Part shown: piece after piece, positions 1 to 5,221 of the stretch | Numbering within the stretch: the first letter of the stretch is position 1 | Layout of the letters: every line of letters begins with the position of its first letter | Assembly (NCBI GenBank): GCA_003131945.1 | Contig: PKWD01000064.1 | Location: 217-5,536, forward strand | Length of the DNA stretch: 5,320 nucleotides | Source of the DNA: Acidimicrobiaceae bacterium | Lineage (GTDB): Bacteria; Actinomycetota; Acidimicrobiia; Acidimicrobiales; UBA8190 | Reading direction: 5' to 3' | The notes under the pieces: model-generated | Databases searched by the model: none | The model's input: the letters and a program-made list of their open reading frames with translations, nothing else | What the model was told of the DNA's origin: nothing | Made by a program: the position numbers and the translations under genes

Positions 1-660
1 GAGGCGGTGCGGCGCAAGCCCTTCTCCGTGGTTCTGTTCGACGAGGTGGAGAAAGCCCACCCCGACGTGTTCAACGCACTGCTGCAGATCCTGGAGGACG
101 GTCGCTTGACCGACGCCCAGGGTCGATCGGTCGACTTCAAGAACACGGTGCTGATCATGACCTCCAACCTGGGGACGGCCGATCTGCGCAAGTCCTCGGT
201 CGGGTTCGCCAAATCGTCGGAAGCGGTCAGCTACGAGCGCATGAAGACGAAGGTGAACGAAGCGCTGAAGCAGCACTTCCGTCCCGAGTTCCTGAACCGG
301 ATCGACGAGGTGATCGTCTTCCACGAGTTGTCGCGCGAGGAAGTCGTCGAGATCGTGGACCTCATGATCAAGCGTGTCGGCGACCAGCTGGAGAGCCAGG
401 GTCTGGGCCTCGAACTCACACCGGCGGCCAAGGTCATGCTGGCCGACAAGGGCTACGACCCGACACTCGGAGCGCGGCCGTTGCGCCGGGCCATCCAGCA
501 GTTCGTGGAGGACCCGCTGTCGGAACGCATCCTGTGGAAGGAATTCCGCGTGGGCGAGACGATCGTGGTCGACGTCGACAACGACGAGATCGTGTTCCGC
601 ACGATCGAAGGCCTGCAGCCACCGCCGGTGGAACTGGCCGGGGCCGGCCCGAGCACGTGA
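1..660 (+). CDS. clpC: ATP-dependent Clp protease ATP-binding subunit ClpC (5'-truncated, C-terminal 219 residues)
   Basis: This is the C-terminal part of the second AAA+ module of ClpC, the Hsp100 unfoldase that feeds substrates to the ClpP peptidase in the cytoplasm. The frame is already open at base 1, so the gene begins outside the window. Numbering from the first visible codon, the Walker B motif is VVLFDE (10-15), sensor 1 is Asn56 in TSNLG, the arginine finger is Arg100 in FLNRIDE, and sensor 2 is Arg159 in GARPLRR. The wording between these motifs (FKNTVLIMTSNLGT, YERMK, HFRPEFLNRIDEVIVF) matches actinobacterial ClpC better than ClpB. After the D2 small domain there is only a short Pro/Gly-rich tail (PPPVELAGAGPST), shorter than the tail I recall for mycobacterial ClpC1. 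The N-terminal domain, D1 and the D2 Walker A lie upstream and cannot be seen. A strong hairpin follows the stop. The family call is secure. Confidence 0.96.
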   Translation, partial: EAVRRKPFSVVLFDEVEKAHPDVFNALLQILEDGRLTDAQGRSVDFKNTVLIMTSNLGTADLRKSSVGFAKSSEAVSYERMKTKVNEALKQHFRPEFLNRIDEVIVFHELSREEVVEIVDLMIKRVGDQLESQGLGLELTPAAKVMLADKGYDPTLGARPLRRAIQQFVEDPLSERILWKEFRVGETIVVDVDNDEIVFRTIEGLQPPPVELAGAGPST

Positions 661-665
661 CAGCT

Positions 666-690
666 CACGGGCGCCGTGACGGCGCCCGTG
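666..690 (+). terminator. GC-rich hairpin after clpC, likely terminator
   Basis: CACGGGCGCC (666-675) pairs perfectly with GGCGCCCGTG (681-690), leaving GTGAC as the loop; the outer G and C of that loop can add an eleventh pair. It lies 5 bases after the clpC stop. No T-tract follows, which is common for stem-only terminators in GC-rich actinobacteria. Termination is inferred from position and stem strength. Confidence 0.7.
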
Positions 691-767
691 GGTCATCCAA
701 CGTCATCTGAAAGCGCCACCTGCATTCGGCGCGTCCGGGCATCGACCGGGCTGTCACACCGGCGACC

Positions 768-773
768 TACCCT
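768..773 (+). promoter_or_regulatory. Putative -10 element of the radA promoter (leaderless geometry)
   Basis: TACCCT fits the actinobacterial -10 pattern TANNNT. Its last T is followed by exactly six bases (GCGGCA) and then the ATG of radA, so transcription would be predicted to start at the A of the start codon. I see no Shine-Dalgarno sequence upstream of the ATG. No convincing -35 hexamer is visible at 16-19 bases; a TCGACC at 742-747 is spaced 20 bases away, which is long. The call rests on the box, its spacing and the missing ribosome-binding site. Confidence 0.5.
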
Positions 774-779
774 GCGGCA

Positions 780-2195
780 ATGAGCAGACAGAGGTCGGTC
801 CACCGGTGCCGGGCGTGTCGGGTCACGACGGCGCGGTGGGCCGGTCGTTGTCCGACCTGTGGCGAGTGGAATTCCCTGGTGGAGGAGGCGGTTCCGGCGG
901 CGACCCCGGCGGGTCTCCGCCCGGGCCTCGGAGCCGGGGATCCCGACCTCGTGCCCGTCCCCCTCTGTGCCGTCGACGTCTCGGGGGCGGCCCCCCAGTC
1001 GACGGGCCTGACCGAGCTCGACCGGGTGCTCGGCGGGGGATTCGTCCCCGGATCGGTCACGCTCCTCGGCGGAGAGCCCGGCGTGGGGAAGTCGACGCTT
1101 CTGCTCCAGGTGCTGCGGTCCATGGCCATCACCGGAGCCGATGTGGTGCTCGTGTCGGCCGAAGAGTCCGCCGCCCAGGTTCGTCTGCGGGCCGAGCGCC
1201 TCGGCCCCGTGCCGCCCACTCTTTTGCTGCTGGAGGCCACCGACGTCCGTGCCGTGACCCGCACCATGGGGGAATCGCCCCCGGCCCTGGTGGTGGTGGA
1301 CTCCATCCAGGCCGTGGCCGACCCCGACGTCTCAGGCCTGCCGGGGGGCGTCCCCCAGGTGCGTGCCTGCGCCGAATACCTGGTGCGGCTGGCCAAGACG
1401 CAGCAGGTGCCGTTCGTGCTCGTGGGCCACGTGACAAAAGACGGTGCCCTCGCCGGGCCCCGGGTGCTCGAACACCTGGTCGACACGGTCATGACCGTCG
1501 AGGGGGACCGTCACCATGAGCTGCGCCTGGTGCGGGCGACCAAGCACCGCTTCGGCCCCACCGGTGAGCTGGGCCTCTTCGCCATGGGCGATGCCGGCCT
1601 GGCGGCGGTGACCGACCCCCACAAGCTCCTGCTCGGGGACCGCCGCCCCGGGACCCCGGGCAGCGCCGTGCTCCCGGCCATGGAAGGGCAGCGGGCTCTC
1701 CTGGTCGAGATCCAGGCCCTGCGGGCTCCTGCTTCGTCGCAGTCGGCGCCGCCGCGCCGCTCGGCCCAGGGTGTCGACGCCGGCCGCCTGGCCCTGCTGC
1801 TCGCCGTCCTCGAGCAGGCCGGGGTGGTGTTCGGGCACACCGATGTCTTCGCCTCCGCCGTCGGTGGTATCCGGGTCACCGAACCGGCCGCCGACCTGGC
1901 CCTCGTCTTGGCTCTGGCCTCCACCGTGGCCCGTATGGCGTTGGCCGCCGACATGGTCGCCTTCGGTGAAGTGGGCCTCGGAGGAGAGATCCGCCAGGTC
2001 CCCCACGCCCCCCGACGTCTGTCGGAGGCCGCCCGCATCGGCTTTCGCCGTGCCATCGTGCCCGCCTCGTGTCCCGATGGTCCTCCCGGTATCGAACTTC
2101 TGCGCGTGGCGTCGGTGGAAGACGCGGTGGCCGTCGCCCTCACCATGGAAGATGAAGGTGAAGGGCGCTCCATGCGGGCCCGTGCGTCGGCATAG
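780..2195 (+). CDS. radA: DNA repair protein RadA (Sms), RecA-like ATPase with Lon-like domain
   Basis: RadA (Sms) is a RecA-related branch-migration ATPase that processes recombination intermediates. The 471-residue product has the full family architecture. An N-terminal C4 zinc finger (Cys10, Cys13, Cys24, Cys27) is followed by a RecA-like core with Walker A GEPGVGKST (98-106) and Walker B LVVVDS (170-175). The RadA signature comes next at 255-259, and the Lon-protease-like C-terminal domain covers about 330-455, including DVFASAVGGIRV and FGEVGLGGEIR. Length is normal for the family. The signature reads KHRFG where KNRFG is usual; Lys, Arg, Phe and Gly are kept. ATG at 780 is chosen because the zinc finger begins within ten residues and no earlier in-frame start is offered. 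The gene lies directly upstream of disA; RadA binding and inhibiting DisA is established in Bacillus and mycobacteria. It probably has its own promoter (768-773). Confidence 0.97.
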   Translation: MSRQRSVHRCRACRVTTARWAGRCPTCGEWNSLVEEAVPAATPAGLRPGLGAGDPDLVPVPLCAVDVSGAAPQSTGLTELDRVLGGGFVPGSVTLLGGEPGVGKSTLLLQVLRSMAITGADVVLVSAEESAAQVRLRAERLGPVPPTLLLLEATDVRAVTRTMGESPPALVVVDSIQAVADPDVSGLPGGVPQVRACAEYLVRLAKTQQVPFVLVGHVTKDGALAGPRVLEHLVDTVMTVEGDRHHELRLVRATKHRFGPTGELGLFAMGDAGLAAVTDPHKLLLGDRRPGTPGSAVLPAMEGQRALLVEIQALRAPASSQSAPPRRSAQGVDAGRLALLLAVLEQAGVVFGHTDVFASAVGGIRVTEPAADLALVLALASTVARMALAADMVAFGEVGLGGEIRQVPHAPRRLSEAARIGFRRAIVPASCPDGPPGIELLRVASVEDAVAVALTMEDEGEGRSMRARASA

Positions 2196-2270
2196 CGGGA
2201 CTGCGAGAGAACGTCGTCCTCCATCGTGATGTCCGTCGGCGCCCCCGGGCCTCTCACGCTGCACCCCAGG

Positions 2271-2276
2271 TACCAT
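2271..2276 (+). promoter_or_regulatory. Putative -10 element of a disA promoter (leaderless geometry)
   Basis: TACCAT matches TANNNT. Six bases (GCGTTC) separate it from GTG at 2283, the same spacing seen before radA. Transcription would be predicted to start at the G of this GTG, giving a leaderless disA mRNA independent of radA read-through. No -35 hexamer is evident, and a weak AGG (2268-2270), 12 bases before the GTG, is a poor ribosome-binding site. The box also supports 2283 as the translation start. Confidence 0.45.
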
Positions 2277-2282
2277 GCGTTC

Positions 2283-3410
2283 GTGGAGCGAACAAACGCG
2301 GCCGTCGCCGGGGCTCTGGCGCTGGTGGCTCCCGGTCGGCCGCTACGCGATGGTCTCGAACGGGTGTTGCTCGCCAATCGGGGCGCACTGATCGTGGTGG
2401 GCGACGATGCTGACGTCCTGTCCATCTGCACCGGCGGATTCCTCCTCGACGCCGAGTTCACGCCCCAGCGGCTGTCCGAGTTGGCCAAGCTGGACGGGGC
2501 CATCATCGTGTCGGCCGACGCCGCCCGCATCGCCAGGGCCAATGTCCATCTCATGCCCAACCCGTCCATCCCCACGACCGAAACGGGCACGCGCCACCGC
2601 ACGGCCGAACGCATGGCACGTTCGATCGATGTTCCGGTTATCTCTGTGTCGGCATCGATGGGCGTGGTCACCGTGTACCGCGGGGATGCCAAACACGTGC
2701 TGCAGTCCGCCACCCGCCTGCACGAACGCATCGGGCAGGCTCTACAGACCCTCGAGAGGTTCCGTCAGCGTCTCGATGCCGCCGTCGGGGCGCTCTCGTC
2801 GCTCGAGATCGAAGACACGGTGACACTGCGCGACGTGACCGCCGTCCTGCAGCCGGCCGAGCTGGCTGTCCGGATCGCCGACGAGATCGACAGCGAACTG
2901 GTGGAACTGGGTGACGACGCCCGCCTCCTTCGGCTGCAGCTCGAGGAGCTGCTCGACGGTGTGGCACCGGTGCGGCGACTGGTCGTGCGCGACTACATGC
3001 GGGCCGGATCCCCGGTGCGGGCCGGCCCGGGCCCCGGTGCCGGAACCGACGGGGGCCAGACCTCGGCGCGAGCCGGTCTCGAACGCGCCCTGCAGGCGCT
3101 CGCACGACTGTCCACCGAAGAGCTCCTCGACACGCGACGGGTGGCCGCCGCCCTGGGCCTGGCGCCCGCCCAGCTCGACCTCGACACGGCCCTCGAACCC
3201 CGCGGCTACCGCCTCCTGCACCGCCTGCCTCGATTCCCCGAAGCCATCATCGACGGGATCGTCGAGCACTTCGTGGGCCTGCAGAAGATCATGCGGGCCA
3301 CGGTCGGTGAGCTCGAAGAGGTGTCACGAGTGGGCGAAGCGCGTGCCAAGTCGGTGAAAGACGGCCTCGCCCGATTGGCCGAGGCAACGATTCTCGATCG
3401 CTACGCCTGA
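2283..3410 (+). CDS. disA: DNA integrity scanning protein DisA, diadenylate cyclase
   Basis: DisA makes cyclic di-AMP from two ATP and scans DNA for branched structures, pausing synthesis when it binds them. The 375-residue product has an N-terminal DAC domain with both catalytic motifs, DGA (71-73, in KLDGAIIVS) and RHR (104-106, in GTRHRTAE). A helical spine follows (about 150-235, with VTLRDV and LRLQLEELL), then a C-terminal helix-hairpin-helix DNA-binding region (about 333-365, with VSRVGEARAKSVKDGL). The open frame extends upstream to GTG 2226 and ATG 2229. The GTG at 2283 is preferred because its N-terminus aligns with mycobacterial DisA through APGRPLRDGLERVL and a -10-like box sits six bases before it; the longer starts would add 19 or 18 unrelated residues. 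A Gly/Pro/Ala-rich linker at about 240-264 is longer than in Mycobacterium. It follows radA in the same direction. Function is secure; the start is less so. Confidence 0.95.
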   Translation: MERTNAAVAGALALVAPGRPLRDGLERVLLANRGALIVVGDDADVLSICTGGFLLDAEFTPQRLSELAKLDGAIIVSADAARIARANVHLMPNPSIPTTETGTRHRTAERMARSIDVPVISVSASMGVVTVYRGDAKHVLQSATRLHERIGQALQTLERFRQRLDAAVGALSSLEIEDTVTLRDVTAVLQPAELAVRIADEIDSELVELGDDARLLRLQLEELLDGVAPVRRLVVRDYMRAGSPVRAGPGPGAGTDGGQTSARAGLERALQALARLSTEELLDTRRVAAALGLAPAQLDLDTALEPRGYRLLHRLPRFPEAIIDGIVEHFVGLQKIMRATVGELEEVSRVGEARAKSVKDGLARLAEATILDRYA

Positions 3411-3422
3411 CGGCGGTCACGG

Positions 3423-3444
3423 CCCCGGTCCCCCCGCACCGGGG
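3423..3444 (+). terminator. GC hairpin after disA, possible terminator
   Basis: CCCCGGT (3423-3429) pairs perfectly with ACCGGGG (3438-3444) around an eight-base C-rich loop, 12 bases after the disA stop. There is no T-tract. It lies between disA and the carD promoter element, where an end to the radA-disA transcript would be expected. GGCCC/GGGCC repeats at 3468-3489 could form a second, weaker stem. Confidence 0.5.
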
Positions 3445-3498
3445 ATACCGCTCTCCACCTGGAACAAGGCCCTCGCCGGGCCCCGGGCCGCCACCAGG

Positions 3499-3504
3499 TA
3501 GAAT
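3499..3504 (+). promoter_or_regulatory. Putative -10 element of the carD promoter
   Basis: TAGAAT is a near-consensus -10 box in an otherwise very GC-rich gap. Transcription would start near 3511 and give a leader of about 43 bases before the carD GTG. No good -35 hexamer is seen 16-18 bases upstream, where the sequence is CCTCGCCGGG-like. The leader can form a small stem, CTGCG (3516-3520) with CGCAG (3530-3534), just ahead of the ribosome-binding site. Confidence 0.55.
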
Positions 3505-3541
3505 GGGCGACTGATCTGCGCACATTTGACGCAGCTTGGTT

Positions 3542-3547
3542 GGGAGA
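3542..3547 (+). promoter_or_regulatory. Shine-Dalgarno site that decides the carD start
   Basis: GGGAGA lies six bases before GTG at 3554, which is good spacing for 16S rRNA pairing. It falls inside the longer frame that would begin with TTG at 3536, so it supports the internal GTG as the real start. Confidence 0.7.
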
Positions 3548-3553
3548 CAAGAC

Positions 3554-4030
3554 GTGTTCGACATCGGTGACAAGGTTGTTTATCCGCATCACGGTGCGGC
3601 GATCGTCGAGCGTCGAGAAGTCAAAGAGGCCTTCGGCGAGAAGCGTGAGTACCTCGTTCTACGCCTGGCCTACGGGGATCTGACCTTGATGGTGCCGGCC
3701 GACAACACCGAAGGTGTGGGGCTGCGCGAGGTCATCAACGACGAAGAGGTCGAGGAAGTCTTCGCCGTGCTTCGCAAGAAGGAAGCGCGGATGCCCACCA
3801 ACTGGTCGAGGCGTTACAAGAACCACTCCGAGAAGCTGCGCTCGGGCGACATCTACCAGGTAGCCGAAGTGGTGCGGAACCTCTCCATCCGCGACAAGGA
3901 CAAGGGCCTGTCGGCCGGCGAGAAGCGCATGCTCCAACGCGCCCGTCAGATTCTCGTGTCCGAGCTCACCTTCGCCCTCGATGTGGACGAAGAGGCGGCC
4001 GAGAAGCGCCTCGACGAGGCGCTTCCCTGA
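3554..4030 (+). CDS. carD: CarD family RNA polymerase-binding transcription regulator
   Basis: CarD binds the RNA polymerase beta subunit and the upstream edge of the transcription bubble, stabilising open complexes at rRNA and many other promoters. The 158-residue product matches mycobacterial CarD along its length. The N-terminal Tudor-like RNA-polymerase-interaction domain (about 1-55) begins FDIGDKVVYPHHGAAIVE. The helical DNA-binding domain contains PTNWSRRYK with Trp84, matching the tryptophan wedge that inserts at the bubble edge, and GLSAGEKRMLQRARQILVSEL. The position aligned by eye with mycobacterial Arg47, a beta-subunit contact, is Met46 (LTLMVPA). GTG 3554 is preferred over TTG 3536 because a GGGAGA site lies six bases upstream and the protein then begins as its homologues do. 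The gene has its own -10-like box and lies upstream of ispD-ispF, the usual actinobacterial order. Essential in mycobacteria; here only inferred. Confidence 0.96.
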   Translation: MFDIGDKVVYPHHGAAIVERREVKEAFGEKREYLVLRLAYGDLTLMVPADNTEGVGLREVINDEEVEEVFAVLRKKEARMPTNWSRRYKNHSEKLRSGDIYQVAEVVRNLSIRDKDKGLSAGEKRMLQRARQILVSELTFALDVDEEAAEKRLDEALP

Positions 4031-4035
4031 TCCAG

Positions 4036-4070
4036 CCTGACCGCCGCGTCGCCGCGGCGTCGTTGTCAGG
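4036..4070 (+). terminator. Bulged hairpin between carD and ispD: terminator or attenuator
   Basis: CCTGAC (4036-4041) pairs with GTCAGG (4065-4070). Stacked inside, CGCCGCG (4042-4048) pairs with CGCGGCG (4053-4059) around the loop TCGC. Five unpaired bases (TCGTT, 4060-4064) form a one-sided bulge, giving 13 pairs in total. It begins 5 bases after the carD stop and has no T-tract. Its 3' strand overlaps the start of the ispD ribosome-binding site, so it could also act on ispD translation. Confidence 0.55.
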
Positions 4071-4074
4071 GGGG
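4068..4074 (+). promoter_or_regulatory. Shine-Dalgarno-like site of ispD
   Basis: AGGGGGG lies eight bases before the GTG start of ispD at 4083. Its first three bases belong to the 3' arm of the carD-ispD hairpin, so access by the ribosome may depend on whether that stem is folded. Confidence 0.55.
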
Positions 4075-4082
4075 CCACCCCG

Positions 4083-4727
4083 GTGACGGTGTGGGTGGTG
4101 GTGGTGGCCGCCGGCTCCGGCAGCCGCTTCGGGGGCCCCAAGCAATTCGCCGAGATCGGCGGGCGCCCACTCGTCGACTGGTCCGTGGAGGCGGCCCGTT
4201 GCGCCGCTGACGGGGTCGTTCTGGTGGTGCCCGCCGACATGGCCCGTTCCCCCTCGCCCGATACCCACGGGGCCGACGTCGTCGTCGCCGGCGGCGTCAC
4301 GCGCGCCGCGTCGGTTCGTGCCGGGCTGGACGCCGTCCCGCCCGACGCCCGGGTGATCGTGGTCCACGATGGTGCTCGCCCGCTGGCCTCGGGGGCACTG
4401 TTCCGGGCCGTCGTCGACGCTGTGTCCGACGGCGCCGCCGGCGCCGTTCCGGGCTTGGCGCTGTCCGACACCCTGAAGCGCGTCGATGACGACGGTGCGG
4501 TCGTCTCCACCGTCGATCGGGGTCGTCTCATGGCCGTGCAGACACCTCAAGCCTTTCGAGCCGACGTGCTGCGCCGGGCGCACGCGGCGGGTGGGGACGC
4601 CACCGACGACGCCGGCCTCGTCGAGGCGCAAGGCGCTACCGTGCGCGTCGTGCCCGGCGACCCGCGCAACGTAAAGGTGACCACCCCGGCCGATCTCGCC
4701 ATGGCCCGCGCCCTCGTCGAGGCCTGA
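4083..4727 (+). CDS. ispD: 2-C-methyl-D-erythritol 4-phosphate cytidylyltransferase IspD
   Basis: IspD transfers CMP from CTP to methylerythritol phosphate, the third step of the MEP isoprenoid pathway, in the cytoplasm. The 214-residue product has the nucleotidyltransferase fold with all main motifs: the P-loop AAGSGSRFGGPKQF (9-22, with Arg15 and Lys20 at the catalytic positions), GGVTRAASVRAGL (70-82), HDGARP (95-100), TVDRGRL with Arg146 followed by VQTPQAF, and GDPRNVKVTTPADL with Lys198. These match E. coli Arg20, Lys27, Arg157 and Lys213. The loop between P-loop Arg and Lys is two residues shorter than in E. coli, and the whole protein is slightly shorter than usual. GTG 4083 is chosen because the first beta strand begins at residue 3 and an AGGGGGG site lies eight bases upstream. 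It follows carD and is tightly spaced with ispF. Confidence 0.96.
   Translation: MTVWVVVVAAGSGSRFGGPKQFAEIGGRPLVDWSVEAARCAADGVVLVVPADMARSPSPDTHGADVVVAGGVTRAASVRAGLDAVPPDARVIVVHDGARPLASGALFRAVVDAVSDGAAGAVPGLALSDTLKRVDDDGAVVSTVDRGRLMAVQTPQAFRADVLRRAHAAGGDATDDAGLVEAQGATVRVVPGDPRNVKVTTPADLAMARALVEA
4719..4722 (+). promoter_or_regulatory. Shine-Dalgarno site of ispF inside the ispD end
   Basis: GAGG lies within the last codons of ispD, seven bases before the GTG of ispF at 4730. With only two bases between the ispD stop and this GTG, translational coupling of the two genes is likely. Confidence 0.55.
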
Positions 4728-4729
4728 CG

Positions 4730-5221
4730 GTGGCCGACGTCATCCCCACGCTGCGCGTGGGTCAGGGTTTCGACATCCATCGCTTCTCGGGCGACCCCGG
4801 TCGGCCCCTCGTTCTCGGTGGGGTCACCATTCCCGGTGTGGCCGGCCTGGCCGGGCACAGTGACGCCGACGTGGTGGCCCATGCCCTGGCCGACGCCCTC
4901 CTCGGGGCTGTCGGTCTCGGGGATCTCGGACGGCACTTTCCCGACACCGATCCGCAGTGGGCCGGGGCCGACTCCCTGGCCCTTCTGGCCGAGGTCGCAC
5001 ACCTGGTGGCGGCCGAAGGTATGAGAGTGATGAACGCAGATTGCACGGTGGTGTGCGAGCGGCCCCGCCTGGCCGAGCACACCGACGAGATGGGAAGGCG
5101 CCTCGGTGCCGTGCTGGGGGCGCCCGTGAGTGTCAAGGCGACCGGGGCCGAGGGTCTCGGGACGCTCGGCCGCGTCGAGGGGATCGCCTGTCTGGCCGTC
5201 GCCCTGGTGGCCGGCGCGTGA
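4730..5221 (+). CDS. ispF: 2-C-methyl-D-erythritol 2,4-cyclodiphosphate synthase IspF
   Basis: IspF cyclises CDP-methylerythritol 2-phosphate to methylerythritol cyclodiphosphate with release of CMP, the fifth MEP-pathway step; the family is a homotrimer with a divalent metal at each active site. The 163-residue product is of normal length. Metal ligands are Asp15 and His17 (GFDIHRF) and His51 (GHSDADVVAHAL); His43 and Asp65/Gly67 (GLGDLG) also match E. coli active-site positions. FPDTDP (70-75) and GRVEGIAC (147-154) are typical. The phosphate/cytidine-binding stretch reads KATGAEGLG (136-144), so the second and third threonines of the E. coli KATTTE are Gly139 and Ala140, while Thr138 and Glu141 are kept. 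GTG 4730 has a GAGG site seven bases upstream; a later start at GTG 4757 would leave only a few residues before GFDIH and has no better support. The stop overlaps the next frame as GTGA. Confidence 0.96.
   Translation: MADVIPTLRVGQGFDIHRFSGDPGRPLVLGGVTIPGVAGLAGHSDADVVAHALADALLGAVGLGDLGRHFPDTDPQWAGADSLALLAEVAHLVAAEGMRVMNADCTVVCERPRLAEHTDEMGRRLGAVLGAPVSVKATGAEGLGTLGRVEGIACLAVALVAGA

Noticed and set aside
692..707. GTCATC repeated ten bases apart in the clpC-radA gap
   Set aside because: Two short copies without symmetry or further repeats are too little to call an operator.
767..1492. Long antisense open frame opposite radA
   Set aside because: Its Arg/Ser/Thr/Pro-rich translation has no recognisable domain and it mirrors the GC-rich codon bias of radA.
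2355..2370. LexA/SOS-box-like sequence (TCGAAC, four bases, GTTG) near the start of disA
   Set aside because: The right half departs from GTTCGA and the site lies within codons for the conserved LERVLL segment, so coding constraint explains it.
1511..2731. Very long antisense frame spanning the radA-disA junction
   Set aside because: It covers two clear genes, has shadow-type composition and no family motif; long antisense frames are expected at this GC content.
3526..3531. TTGACG resembling a -35 hexamer in the carD leader
   Set aside because: No TANNNT box occurs 16-19 bases downstream; that stretch is the ribosome-binding site and start codon of carD.
3536..3553. TTG start giving an 18-base extension of carD
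   Set aside because: The extension would encode across the Shine-Dalgarno site and is absent from the homologues I know; GTG 3554 fits better.
3659..4531. Antisense frame opposite carD and ispD
   Set aside because: Composition is Thr/Ser/Ala/Pro-rich without a domain, and both sense-strand genes are unambiguous.
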